In this document: positions 9,535 to 17,388 of the stretch, piece by piece
Position numbering within the stretch: position 1 is the first letter of the stretch
Layout of the letters: each line of letters opens with the position of its first letter
NCBI RefSeq assembly: GCF_002237655.1
Contig: NZ_NOKT01000046.1
Coordinates: 1-41,714, forward strand
DNA: 41,714 nucleotides
Origin: Streptomyces sp. XY006
Lineage (GTDB): Bacteria; Actinomycetota; Actinomycetes; Streptomycetales; Streptomycetaceae
Direction of reading: 5' to 3'
Translations under genes and position numbers: made by a program
Notes under the pieces: model-generated
What the model was told of the DNA's origin: nothing
Seen by the model: the letters and a program-made list of their open reading frames with translations, nothing else
Databases searched by the model: none

Positions 9535-10694
9535 GGATCGGCATCGTCTGCCCCTACTCCTGGGACGTCCCGGGCGGGGTCCAGTTCCACATCCGCGACC
9601 TCGCCGAGTACTTCCTGCGCCTCGGCCACGAGGTGTCCGTCCTGGCCCCGGCCGACGACGACACCCCGCTGCCGCCGTACGTCGTCTCGGCCGGGCGCGC
9701 GGTGCCGGTGCCGTACAACGGCTCGGTGGCCCGGCTCAACTTCGGCTTCCTCAGCGCCGCCCGGGTGCGCCGCTGGCTGCACGACGGCGCGTTCGACGTG
9801 ATCCACATCCACGAGCCGACCTCCCCGTCGCTGGGCCTGCTGGCCTGCTGGGCCGCCCAGGGGCCCATCGTGGCGACCTTCCACACGTCCAACCCGCGCT
9901 CCCGCGCCATGATCGCCGCGTACTCGATCCTCCAGGCCGCCCTGGAGAAGATCAGCGCCCGGATCGCGGTGAGCGAGTACGCCCGGCGCACGCTCGTGGA
10001 GCACCTCGGCGGGGACGCGGTGGTGATCCCGAACGGCGTCGACGTCGACTTCTTCGCCCAGGCAGAGCCCAAGGCCGAGTGGCAGGGCGACACGATCGGC
10101 TTCATCGGGCGCATCGACGAGCCCCGCAAGGGCCTGCCGGTGCTGATGAAGGCCCTGCCGAAGATCCTCGCCGCCCGGCCCGGGGCCCGGCTGCTGGTCG
10201 CCGGACGCGGCGACGAGAAGGAGGCCGTGGAGTCCCTGCCCGTCGAGCTGCGCCCCCGCGTGGAGTTCCTCGGCATGGTCAGCGACGAGGACAAGGCCCG
10301 CTTCCTGCGCAGCGTCGACCTGTACGTCGCGCCCAACACCGGCGGCGAGAGCTTCGGCATCATCCTCGTCGAGGCCATGTCCGCCGGAGCGCCCGTCCTC
10401 GCCTCCGACCTGGACGCCTTCGCCCAGGTCCTGGACCGGGGAGCGGCGGGCGAACTGTTCCCCAACGAGGACGCCGACGCCCTGGCCGACGCGGCCGTAC
10501 GCCTCCTGGGCGACCCGGAGCGGCGCGCGGAACTGCGTGAGCGGGGCAGCGCCCATGTGCGCCGCTTCGACTGGTCGACCGTCGGCGCGGACATCCTCTC
10601 CGTCTACGAGACGGTGACCGCGGGCGCGGCGGCGGTCGCCGAGGACGAACGGACCACCGGCCTGTGGGGCCGACTGGGCCTGACACGCGACTGA
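9531..10694 (+). CDS. pimA: GDP-mannose:phosphatidylinositol alpha-mannosyltransferase
   Basis: A 387-residue GT4-family, GT-B fold glycosyltransferase that adds the first mannose to phosphatidylinositol at the cytoplasmic membrane surface. The N-terminal glycine loop GGVQ is at 15-18, the same place as in mycobacterial PimA. The EX7E motif is E273 to E281 in the GESFGIILVE segment, where it binds the nucleotide sugar. A THTS-like region (TFHTS) and IPNGVD are also typical. The GTG start overlaps the acyltransferase stop. The C-terminal 25 residues are variable. It is the last gene of the operon, and a 521-bp gene-free stretch follows. Confidence 0.93.
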   Translation: MRIGIVCPYSWDVPGGVQFHIRDLAEYFLRLGHEVSVLAPADDDTPLPPYVVSAGRAVPVPYNGSVARLNFGFLSAARVRRWLHDGAFDVIHIHEPTSPSLGLLACWAAQGPIVATFHTSNPRSRAMIAAYSILQAALEKISARIAVSEYARRTLVEHLGGDAVVIPNGVDVDFFAQAEPKAEWQGDTIGFIGRIDEPRKGLPVLMKALPKILAARPGARLLVAGRGDEKEAVESLPVELRPRVEFLGMVSDEDKARFLRSVDLYVAPNTGGESFGIILVEAMSAGAPVLASDLDAFAQVLDRGAAGELFPNEDADALADAAVRLLGDPERRAELRERGSAHVRRFDWSTVGADILSVYETVTAGAAAVAEDERTTGLWGRLGLTRD

Positions 10695-10728
10695 GCCCCA
10701 CCGACCGCCCACGACCCACACCGCGCCC

Positions 10729-11136
10729 CACCGGGCCGGCGCGGCGCCTGGGCGCGAGACCGTGCGAGGCGTACCACCAGCCCGTCCGGCGACTGCGGAC
10801 GAGACCCGCGGCGCGCACCATCCGGTCCGTGCGGCGTGCAGGGACGAGACCGTGCGACGCGCACGACCGGACCGGTGCGGCGTGTGGGAAAGAGGTCTGT
10901 CAGGCGCACCACCGGGTCCGTGCGGCGACTGCGGGCGGCACCGTGCCGGGCGCGCTACCGAGCCCGTGCGACGGCTGGGGCGAGTGCGCGCGGGGCGCGG
11001 GGGGCGGGCCGTTCAGTCCGTCCGGTGACTGAGGACGAGGCTGTTCGGGGGGCGCGGGGCGCGCGCTGTTCAGCCCGTCCCGCGCTTGAGGACGAGGCCG
11101 TTCAGGCCGGCAGCGGCTGGCCGGGGGCGGCAGCCT
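10729..11136 (+). repeat. Degenerate tandem repeat array, about eight units
   Basis: By eye, units begin near 10729, 10775, 10816, 10862, 10907, 10953, 11008 and 11065, so the period is 41-57 bp. Units share a pattern of CACC, then a GNCCGTSCGGCG-like block, then GNGGACGAGACCGTG-like sequence. The last two units are the best preserved and match the dispersed repeat at 3504-3567, including the 16-base core GAGGACGAGGCCGTTC (11089-11104). Periods are not multiples of three, so it is not a coding repeat. Divergence increases toward the pimA side. Confidence 0.65.
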
Positions 11137-11201
11137 CCGGTACGGCCGGGCGAGGTCCCAGCCCGGGCACGACACCCGGCAGGCCCGGCGGAGCGCCCCG
11201 G

Positions 11202-11207
11202 TAGCCT
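11202..11207 (+). promoter_or_regulatory. Possible -10 box giving a leaderless mRNA
   Basis: TAGCCT ends 8 bp before GTG 11216, and no Shine-Dalgarno sequence precedes that GTG. This fits a leaderless transcript starting at the start codon. Confidence 0.35.
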
Positions 11208-11215
11208 CTTGGCCC

Positions 11216-11758
11216 GTGACCGCAACCCTCATCTGGATCCTCGTCGCCCTCGTGGCGATCGGCCTCTACCTGAGCTGGACGGCCGGGCGACTGGACCGGC
11301 TGCACGCCCGCATCGACGCCGCCCGCGCCGCGCTCGACGCGCAACTGCTGCGCCGCGCCTCCGTCGCCCAGGAGCTGGCCACCTCCGGCGTGCTCGACCC
11401 GGCCGCGTCGATCGTCCTCTACGAGGCCGCGCACGCCGCCCGGCAGGCCGAGGAGGAGCAGCGGGAGGTCGCCGAGAGCGAGCTGAGCCAGGCGCTGCGG
11501 GCCGTGTTCGAGGAACCCGCGCAGGTGGAGGCGGTGCGCGGCGCGCCCGGGGGAGAGGAAGCGGCCCGGGAGCTCACCGAGGCGGTCCGCCGGGTGCCGA
11601 TGGCCCGGCGCTTCCACAACGACGCCGTACGCGCCGCCCGGGCCCTGCGCCGGCACCGCAAGGTGCGCTGGTTCCGCCTGGCCGGCCACGCGCCCTTCCC
11701 CCTGGCCTTCGAGATGGACGACGAGCCTCCGGCGGCCCTGGTGGACCGCTCCGCCTGA
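11216..11758 (+). CDS. LemA-like single-span membrane protein
   Basis: A 180-residue protein with an N-terminal membrane segment (about 4-21) followed by a helical cytoplasmic or external domain. The segment after the membrane span, RIDAARAALDAQLLRRASVAQELA, resembles the start of the LemA helical bundle, where the common pattern is an aspartate-glutamine-leucine stretch followed by RR and a hydrophobic face. The C-terminal piece RRFHNDAVRAARALRR followed by a small PFPLAFE block resembles LemA's YNDAV and phenylalanine-rich end. The match is partial, so this is a divergent member at best. Biochemical function is unknown. It lies between pimA and pdxS, with its own likely leaderless promoter, and 136 bp separate it from pdxS. 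Confidence 0.8.
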   Translation: MTATLIWILVALVAIGLYLSWTAGRLDRLHARIDAARAALDAQLLRRASVAQELATSGVLDPAASIVLYEAAHAARQAEEEQREVAESELSQALRAVFEEPAQVEAVRGAPGGEEAARELTEAVRRVPMARRFHNDAVRAARALRRHRKVRWFRLAGHAPFPLAFEMDDEPPAALVDRSA

Positions 11759-11894
11759 CCCCGTTCACCTGCCGTTTTCCGCCGGCCCCCGCGAAAAGGA
11801 TCCACGGCGTTCCCATTGGCCCTTGATGTGGCCTGGTCCCCTCACGTTTCCTCGGTGCTGCAGAAAACCCTCTTTCCCATCAGCGAGGTCATCC

Positions 11895-12800
11895 GTGTCC
11901 ATCTCCGAAAACCAGGCTCCCGAGACCGGCACCGCCCGTGTGAAGCGCGGCATGGCCGAGCAGCTCAAGGGCGGCGTCATCATGGACGTCGTCACCCCGG
12001 AGCAGGCGAAGATCGCCGAGGACGCGGGCGCCGTCGCCGTCATGGCCCTGGAGCGGGTCCCTGCCGACATCCGCAAGGACGGCGGCGTGGCCCGCATGTC
12101 CGACCCCGACATGATCGAGGGCATCATCGACGCCGTCTCGATCCCGGTCATGGCCAAGTCCCGCATCGGCCACTTCGTCGAGGCCCAGGTGCTGCAGTCG
12201 CTCGGCGTCGACTACATCGACGAGTCCGAGGTGCTCACCCCGGCCGACGAGGTCAACCACTCCGACAAGTGGGCGTTCACCACGCCGTTCGTCTGCGGCG
12301 CCACCAACCTGGGCGAGGCCCTGCGCCGCATCGCCGAGGGCGCGGCGATGATCCGCTCCAAGGGCGAGGCCGGCACCGGCAACGTCGTCGAGGCCGTGCG
12401 CCACCTGCGCCAGATCAAGAACGAGATCGCCAGGCTGCGCGGCTTCGACAACCACGAGCTGTACGCCGCCGCCAAGGAGCTGCGCGCCCCCTACGAGCTC
12501 GTCAAGGAGGTCGCCGAGCTCGGCAAGCTCCCGGTCGTGCTGTTCTCCGCCGGCGGCGTCGCCACCCCGGCCGACGCGGCCCTGATGCGCCAGCTCGGCG
12601 CCGAGGGCGTCTTCGTCGGCTCCGGCATCTTCAAGTCCGGCGACCCGGCCAAGCGCGCCGCCGCCATCGTGAAGGCCACCACCTTCTACGACGACCCGAA
12701 GATCATCGCGGACGCCTCCCGCAACCTGGGCGAGGCCATGGTCGGCATCAACTGCGACACCCTCCCCGAGACCGAGCGCTACGCCAACCGCGGCTGGTAA
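11895..12800 (+). CDS. pdxS: Pyridoxal 5'-phosphate synthase, synthase subunit
   Basis: A 301-residue (beta/alpha)8-barrel enzyme that makes PLP from ribose 5-phosphate, glyceraldehyde 3-phosphate and ammonia delivered by PdxT. The Schiff-base lysine K88 (VMAKSR), D31 (VIMDVV) and the second lysine K156 before GEAGTGN are all present. Assembly is normally a dodecamer carrying twelve PdxT subunits. GTG 11895 is chosen because GAGGT (11885-11889) is 5 nt upstream and because the family begins near this point; the frame is open further upstream. pdxT follows after 7 bp. Confidence 0.97.
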   Translation: MSISENQAPETGTARVKRGMAEQLKGGVIMDVVTPEQAKIAEDAGAVAVMALERVPADIRKDGGVARMSDPDMIEGIIDAVSIPVMAKSRIGHFVEAQVLQSLGVDYIDESEVLTPADEVNHSDKWAFTTPFVCGATNLGEALRRIAEGAAMIRSKGEAGTGNVVEAVRHLRQIKNEIARLRGFDNHELYAAAKELRAPYELVKEVAELGKLPVVLFSAGGVATPADAALMRQLGAEGVFVGSGIFKSGDPAKRAAAIVKATTFYDDPKIIADASRNLGEAMVGINCDTLPETERYANRGW

Positions 12801-12807
12801 AGCACCC

Positions 12808-13416
12808 ATGACCGAAGCACCTGTCATAGGCGTCCTGGCCCTCCAGGGCGACGTACGGGAGCACCTGGTGGCCCTGGCCGCGGCCGACGCCGTGGCCAGG
12901 CCGGTGCGGCGCCCCGAGGAACTCGCCGAGGTGGACGGCCTGGTCATCCCCGGCGGGGAGTCCACGACCATCTCGAAGCTGGCCGTGCTGTTCGGCGTGA
13001 TGGAGCCGCTCCGCGCGCGCGTGCGGGACGGCATGCCCGTCTACGGCACCTGCGCCGGCATGATCATGCTGGCCGACAAGATCCTGGACCCGCGCTCGGG
13101 CCAGGAGACCATCGGCGGCATCGACATGATCGTGCGCCGCAACGCCTTCGGCCGGCAGAACGAGTCCTTCGAGGCGGCCGTCGAGCTGAAGGGCGTCGAC
13201 GGCGACCCCGTGGAGGGCGTCTTCATCCGCGCCCCGTGGGTCGAGTCCGTCGGCGCCCGGGCCGAGGTGCTCGCCGAGCACGACGGCCACATCGTCGCCG
13301 TCCGCCAGGGCAACGCGCTGGCCACGTCGTTCCACCCGGAGCTGACCGGCGACCACCGCGTGCACGCCCTGTTCGTCGCCATGGTGAGGGCGAACCGGAC
13401 AGCCGACTCCTTGTAG
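12808..13416 (+). CDS. pdxT: Pyridoxal 5'-phosphate synthase, glutaminase subunit
   Basis: A 202-residue class I glutamine amidotransferase that releases ammonia and channels it into PdxS. The catalytic triad is C82 (GTCAGM), H176 and E178 (SFHPELT), and the oxyanion region PGGES is present near residue 48. Length is normal for the family. It is cotranscribed with pdxS across a 7-bp gap. The stop codon overlaps TAGGAT, a possible -10 box for the following gene. Confidence 0.97.
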   Translation: MTEAPVIGVLALQGDVREHLVALAAADAVARPVRRPEELAEVDGLVIPGGESTTISKLAVLFGVMEPLRARVRDGMPVYGTCAGMIMLADKILDPRSGQETIGGIDMIVRRNAFGRQNESFEAAVELKGVDGDPVEGVFIRAPWVESVGARAEVLAEHDGHIVAVRQGNALATSFHPELTGDHRVHALFVAMVRANRTADSL

Positions 13417-13419
13417 GAT
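13414..13419 (+). promoter_or_regulatory. Possible -10 box for yebC (TAGGAT)
   Basis: TAGGAT matches the preferred streptomycete -10 sequence and overlaps the pdxT stop; yebC starts 46 bp later. No clear -35 box is seen. Confidence 0.3.
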
Positions 13420-13464
13420 TCCTGCGTTCGTTGCTGAGATGGGTTACGCGAAGGAGACAGGCAG

Positions 13465-14217
13465 ATGTCCGGCCACTCTAAATGGGCCACGACGAAGCAC
13501 AAGAAGGCCGTCATCGATGCCAAGCGCGGCAAGCTCTTCGCGAAGCTGATCAAGAACATCGAGGTGGCGGCCCGGATGGGCGGCGCCGACCCCGAGGGCA
13601 ACCCGACGCTCTACGACGCCATCCAGAAGGCGAAGAAGTCGTCGGTCCCCAACAAGAACATCGACTCGGCGGTCAAGCGCGGCGCGGGCCTGGAGGCCGG
13701 CGGCGCCGACTACGAGACGATCATGTACGAGGGCTACGGCCCGAACGGTGTCGCGGTGCTCATCGAGTGCCTCACCGACAACCGCAACCGCGCGGCCTCC
13801 GAGGTCCGCGTCGCCATGACCCGCAACGGCGGCTCCATGGCCGACCCGGGCTCGGTGTCGTACCTGTTCAACCGCAAGGGCGTCGTGATCGTCCCCAAGG
13901 GCGAGCTGTCCGAGGACGACGTCCTCGGCGCCGTCCTGGACGCCGGTGCCGAGGAGGTCAACGACCTCGGCGAGACCTTCGAGGTCATCAGCGAGGCCAC
14001 CGACCTGGTCGCGGTCCGCACCGCCCTGCAGGACGCCGGCATCGACTACGACTCCGCCGACGCCAACTTCGTCCCGACCATGCAGGTCGAGCTGGACGAG
14101 GAGGGCGCCAAGAAGATCTTCAAGCTGATCGACGCGCTGGAGGACAGCGACGACGTGCAGAACGTCTTCGCCAACTTCGACGTCAGCGACGAGGTCATGG
14201 AGAAGGTCGACGCCTGA
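13465..14217 (+). CDS. yebC: YebC/TACO1-family protein
   Basis: A 250-residue protein with the hallmark start MSGHSKWATTKHKKA and three domains typical of the family. It was long annotated as a transcription regulator. Relatives, including mitochondrial TACO1, act in translation, and recent bacterial work links the family to ribosome stalling at proline runs, so a translation role is likely here too. Position between pdxT and ruvC is conserved in actinobacteria. A good Shine-Dalgarno, AAGGAGA (13451-13457), lies 7 nt before the ATG. A hairpin follows the stop by 17 bp. Confidence 0.95.
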   Translation: MSGHSKWATTKHKKAVIDAKRGKLFAKLIKNIEVAARMGGADPEGNPTLYDAIQKAKKSSVPNKNIDSAVKRGAGLEAGGADYETIMYEGYGPNGVAVLIECLTDNRNRAASEVRVAMTRNGGSMADPGSVSYLFNRKGVVIVPKGELSEDDVLGAVLDAGAEEVNDLGETFEVISEATDLVAVRTALQDAGIDYDSADANFVPTMQVELDEEGAKKIFKLIDALEDSDDVQNVFANFDVSDEVMEKVDA

Positions 14218-14234
14218 CCCGCGCACGAGAGCAA

Positions 14235-14264
14235 CGGGCCGACGGGACACACCCCGTCGGCCCG
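14235..14264 (+). terminator. Terminator hairpin after yebC
   Basis: A perfect 12-bp inverted repeat (14235-14246 with 14253-14264) with a 6-nt loop. There is no T-run. Confidence 0.65.
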
Positions 14265-14286
14265 TCGCGTTGTCGGTGGCACCCGA

Positions 14287-14292
14287 TAGCCT
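14287..14292 (+). promoter_or_regulatory. Possible -10 box for ruvCAB (TAGCCT)
   Basis: TAGCCT lies 31 bp before the ruvC start, just after the yebC terminator, which is where an operon promoter is expected. The -35 region is poor. Confidence 0.3.
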
Positions 14293-14323
14293 GCACAAAC
14301 AGGTGACCGAAAAGGAGGGCCCG

Positions 14324-14875
14324 GTGCGCGTGCTGGGGGTGGACCCGGGACTGACCCGGTGCGGTGTGGGCGTCGTCGAGGGCGTCGCCGGACGGCCGCT
14401 CACGATGATCGGCGTGGGCGTGGTCCGCACCCCCGCCGACGCGGAGCTGGGCCACCGCCTCGTCGCCGTCGAGCAGGGCATCGAGCAGTGGCTCGACGAG
14501 CACCGCCCCGAGTTCGTCGCGGTGGAGCGCGTCTTCAGCCAGCACAACGTCCGCACGGTGATGGGCACGGCCCAGGCCAGTGCCGTCGCCATGCTCTGCG
14601 CCGCCCGCCGCGGGATCCCCGTGGCGCTGCACACGCCCAGTGAGGTCAAGGCCGCCGTCACCGGCAGCGGCCGGGCCGACAAGGCCCAGGTGGGCGCGAT
14701 GGTCACCCGGCTGCTCCGGCTCGGCGCACCGCCCAAGCCCGCCGACGCGGCCGACGCCCTCGCCCTCGCCATCTGCCACATCTGGCGCGCCCCCGCCCAG
14801 AACCGGCTCCAGCAGGCCGTCGCCCTGCACACCGCCACAGCACCGACCCGAGCATCGAAAGGCCGTACGGCATGA
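14324..14875 (+). CDS. ruvC: Crossover junction endodeoxyribonuclease RuvC
   Basis: A 183-residue Holliday junction resolvase of the RNase H fold. It cuts four-way junctions handled by RuvAB. The four acidic metal ligands are visible: D7 (GVDPGLT), E68 (VERVF), D141 and D144 (ADAADAL). GTG 14324 is chosen because AAGGAGGG (14312-14319) sits 4 nt upstream and D7 then takes the standard number; the frame is open to 14270. The C-terminus has a short variable tail. The stop overlaps the ruvA start as ATGA. Confidence 0.97.
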   Translation: MRVLGVDPGLTRCGVGVVEGVAGRPLTMIGVGVVRTPADAELGHRLVAVEQGIEQWLDEHRPEFVAVERVFSQHNVRTVMGTAQASAVAMLCAARRGIPVALHTPSEVKAAVTGSGRADKAQVGAMVTRLLRLGAPPKPADAADALALAICHIWRAPAQNRLQQAVALHTATAPTRASKGRTA

Positions 14876-15477
14876 TCGCCTTCGTCAGCGGCACAGTGGC
14901 CGCACTCGCCCCGGACGCCGCGGTCGTCGAGGTCGGCGGGGTCGGCATGGCCGTCCAGTGCACGCCGAACACGCTGTCCACGCTCCGCATGGGCCAGCCG
15001 GCCAAGCTCCACACGTCCCTGGTCGTGCGCGAGGACTCCCTCACCCTGTACGGCTTCGCCGACGACGACGAGCGGCAGGTCTTCGAACTGCTCCAGACCG
15101 CGAGCGGCGTCGGACCGCGGCTCGCCCAGGCCATGCTCGCCGTGCACACCCCCGACGCCCTGCGCCGGGCCGTCTCCACCGCCGACGAGAAGGCCCTCAC
15201 GGCCGTCCCCGGCATCGGCAAGAAGGGCGCCCAGAAGCTGCTGCTGGAGCTGAAGGACCGGCTCGGCGCCCCGGTCGGCGCGCCCGCCGTCGGCGCCCCG
15301 GCCGGCACCGGCTGGCGCGACCAGCTGCACGCGGCCCTCATCGGCCTCGGGTACGCGACCCGCGAGGCCGACGAGGCCGTCGCCGCCGTGGCCCCCCGGG
15401 CCGAGGCCGCCGAGGGCACACCCCAGGTGGGCCAGTTGCTCAAGGCCGCCCTGCAGACCCTGAACCGCGCCCGCTGA
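14872..15477 (+). CDS. ruvA: Holliday junction branch migration protein RuvA
   Basis: A 201-residue DNA-binding subunit that holds the four-way junction and loads RuvB. It has an N-terminal OB fold (about 1-62), two helix-hairpin-helix units in the middle (SGVGPRLAQAML and VPGIGKKGAQKL), an Ala/Pro/Gly-rich flexible linker (about 138-150), and a C-terminal RuvB-binding helical domain. The start overlaps the end of ruvC, and ruvB follows after 24 bp. Confidence 0.97.
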   Translation: MIAFVSGTVAALAPDAAVVEVGGVGMAVQCTPNTLSTLRMGQPAKLHTSLVVREDSLTLYGFADDDERQVFELLQTASGVGPRLAQAMLAVHTPDALRRAVSTADEKALTAVPGIGKKGAQKLLLELKDRLGAPVGAPAVGAPAGTGWRDQLHAALIGLGYATREADEAVAAVAPRAEAAEGTPQVGQLLKAALQTLNRAR

Positions 15478-15501
15478 CCCCCACGACCCGAGGCACATCA
15501 C

Positions 15502-16572
15502 ATGAACTGGGACGACACGACCGACGCCGAGGCCGCCGAGCGGCTGGTCGGTCCGGTCGCCGACCGTGAGGACCAGGCCGTCGAGGCCGCCCTGCGCCCC
15601 AAGGACCTCGGCGAGTTCATCGGCCAGGAGAAGGTCCGCGAACAGCTCGACCTCGTCCTGCGCGCCGCACGCGCGCGCGGTGCCACCGCCGACCACGTGC
15701 TGCTCTCCGGCGCCCCCGGCCTCGGCAAGACCACCCTGTCGATGATCATCGCGGCCGAGATGGGCGCCCCCATCCGCATCACGTCGGGCCCCGCCATCCA
15801 GCACGCCGGCGACCTCGCCGCGATCCTCTCCTCGCTCCAGGAGGGCGAGGTCCTCTTCCTCGACGAGATCCACCGCATGTCCCGGCCCGCCGAGGAGATG
15901 CTGTACATGGCGATGGAGGACTTCCGCGTCGACGTGATCGTCGGCAAGGGCCCCGGCGCCACCGCCATCCCGCTGGAGCTGCCCCCCTTCACCCTGGTCG
16001 GCGCCACCACCCGGGCCGGCCTGCTGCCGCCCCCGCTGCGCGACCGCTTCGGCTTCACCGCGCACATGGAGTTCTACGAACCGGCCGAACTGGAACGGGT
16101 CGTCCACCGCTCGGCGAACCTTCTGGAGGTCGAGATCGACGCGGCGGGCGCCGCCGAGATCGCCGGCCGCTCCCGCGGCACCCCGCGCATCGCCAACCGC
16201 CTGCTGCGCCGCGTCCGCGACTACGCGCAGGTCAAGGCCGACGGGTTGATCACGCGGGACATCGCCGCGGCCGCCCTCGCCGTCTACGAGGTGGACGCGC
16301 GCGGCCTCGACCGCCTCGACCGGGCCGTGCTGGAAGCCCTGCTCAAGCTGTTCGGCGGCGGCCCGGTCGGCCTGTCCACGCTCGCTGTCGCGGTGGGGGA
16401 GGAGCGTGAGACCGTGGAAGAGGTGGCCGAACCCTTCCTCGTGCGGGAGGGACTGCTCGCCCGCACCCCGCGCGGTCGGGTCGCCACGCCCGCCGCCTGG
16501 GCGCACCTCGGTCTCACCCCGCCCCGCTCGCAGACCGCCGGAAACGGACAACAGGACCTGTTCGGGGCGTGA
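15502..16572 (+). CDS. ruvB: Holliday junction branch migration ATPase RuvB
   Basis: A 356-residue AAA+ motor that drives branch migration with RuvA. Walker A is GAPGLGKTT with K76, Walker B is LFLDEIHR with D121, and the sensor segment GATTRAG and the arginine finger region of PPPLRDRFG are present. The C-terminal winged-helix domain ends with a short tail. GAGG at 15490-15493 is 8 nt before the ATG. It is the last gene of the ruv operon; 185 bp then separate it from yajC. Confidence 0.97.
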   Translation: MNWDDTTDAEAAERLVGPVADREDQAVEAALRPKDLGEFIGQEKVREQLDLVLRAARARGATADHVLLSGAPGLGKTTLSMIIAAEMGAPIRITSGPAIQHAGDLAAILSSLQEGEVLFLDEIHRMSRPAEEMLYMAMEDFRVDVIVGKGPGATAIPLELPPFTLVGATTRAGLLPPPLRDRFGFTAHMEFYEPAELERVVHRSANLLEVEIDAAGAAEIAGRSRGTPRIANRLLRRVRDYAQVKADGLITRDIAAAALAVYEVDARGLDRLDRAVLEALLKLFGGGPVGLSTLAVAVGEERETVEEVAEPFLVREGLLARTPRGRVATPAAWAHLGLTPPRSQTAGNGQQDLFGA

Positions 16573-16641
16573 CGGCGCCGTCGCCGCTCCGGGTCGGCGA
16601 GGACAGTGGCCGGAGCAGGAACCCCGGTGCCATGCTGAGCG

Positions 16642-16671
16642 TTGTTCCATGCGCGCGGACTCGCTTAGACT
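16642..16671 (+). promoter_or_regulatory. Promoter of yajC-secD-secF-apt
   Basis: TTGTTC (16642-16647) and TAGACT (16666-16671) are 18 bp apart, a good housekeeping sigma factor match. A leader of about 80 nt follows with a small hairpin (16680-16685 with 16692-16697). Confidence 0.5.
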
Positions 16672-16757
16672 CCGCCGATGCCGCCTTTGTCGGCGGCGTA
16701 CACACCCCCAACCATCTGGCCGCTCACAGCGCGGTCGTGTGAAGGAAGTACCGACCC

Positions 16758-17255
16758 GTGAGTCTCCTGACCCTCCTCCCGTTCATCGTGCTCATCGGGG
16801 CCATGTTCCTGATGACCCGATCGGCCAAGAAGAAGCAGCAGCAGGCCGTGGAGATGCGGAACCAAATGCAGCCCGGCAGCGGTGTCCGCACCATCGGGGG
16901 CATGTACGCCACGGTCAAGGAGGTCAACGAGGACACCGTCCTCCTCGACGCCGGGCCGGGCGTCGAGCTCCTCTTCGCCAAGAACGCCATCGGTGCCGTC
17001 CTCACCGACGACGAGTACAACCGTATCGTCCACGGCATCGAGCACGACCTGAAGTCCGACGCCGACCTCGTGCCGGACGACGCCTCCTCCCTCACCGAGA
17101 CCGGCGACCCCGCCACCGACGCCCCCGCTGACGACAAGGCCGTCGACCTCGGCAAGAAGGACACGGCCGACGAACCGGCCGACGAGGCCCCGGCCGGCGA
17201 GGCGAAGACGGACGCAGAGCCGAAGAAGACCGACGGCGACTCCGAGGCGAAGTAG
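16758..17255 (+). CDS. yajC: Sec translocon accessory subunit YajC
   Basis: A 165-residue single-span membrane protein that joins SecDF in the translocon accessory complex. The membrane segment is at about 2-20, followed by the KKKQQQ stretch and the conserved MQPGSGVRTIGGMYATV region. The last 60 residues are a highly acidic, Ala/Asp/Glu/Lys-rich tail that makes it longer than the E. coli protein of about 110 residues. The GTG start is preceded by GAAGGAAG (16741-16748). A perfect 15-bp hairpin separates it from secD. Confidence 0.95.
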   Translation: MSLLTLLPFIVLIGAMFLMTRSAKKKQQQAVEMRNQMQPGSGVRTIGGMYATVKEVNEDTVLLDAGPGVELLFAKNAIGAVLTDDEYNRIVHGIEHDLKSDADLVPDDASSLTETGDPATDAPADDKAVDLGKKDTADEPADEAPAGEAKTDAEPKKTDGDSEAK

Positions 17256-17261
17256 TCGTGT

Positions 17262-17297
17262 CCCGGGGTGCGCGGGCCGGGTCCCGCGCACCCCGGG
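17262..17297 (+). terminator. Long hairpin between yajC and secD
   Basis: A perfect 15-bp inverted repeat (17262-17276 with 17283-17297) with a 6-nt loop starts 7 bp after the yajC stop. There is no T-run. Because secD has no clear promoter of its own after it, this may be a partial terminator or an mRNA end-protecting structure rather than a full stop. Confidence 0.5.
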
Positions 17298-17388
17298 CCA
17301 CGCCTGGCTCGCACGGAATCCCGACACCATGTGATGGCCGCCCGTCCGCCGACCCGGAGCGAGGCGGCCCGAGAGGGAGTACGAGAAG

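Larger units (their letters stand above)
10695..11215. other. Gene-free 521-bp stretch
   Basis: No reading frame here has a start signal, a conserved protein pattern or a stable repeat phase. Most of it (10729 to about 11136) is the degenerate tandem repeat array described separately. The first 34 bases are C-rich with no notable structure, and the last 80 bases carry the probable promoter of the following gene. Confidence 0.7.

Noticed and set aside
10762..11028. Small Arg/Ala-rich proteins encoded within the repeat array
   Set aside because: No ribosome binding site, repeat periods are not multiples of three, and the composition is what any frame of this GC-rich repeat would give.
10729..11136. 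CRISPR-like array in the pimA to LemA-like gap
   Set aside because: Units are imperfect, their period varies from 41 to 57 bp, there are no unique spacers between identical repeats, and no cas genes are nearby.
11759..11894. Riboswitch before pdxS
   Set aside because: I see no conserved aptamer pattern; the 136-bp gap has only a Shine-Dalgarno and ordinary sequence.
14270..14323. Upstream extension of ruvC to 14270
   Set aside because: The extra residues are not family-like, and the GTG at 14324 has a strong ribosome binding site and sets the catalytic aspartate at residue 7.
13444..16650. 1068-residue open frame on the minus strand opposite yebC and ruvCAB
   Set aside because: Antisense shadow in high-GC sequence; four plus-strand genes with full catalytic motifs occupy the same bases.
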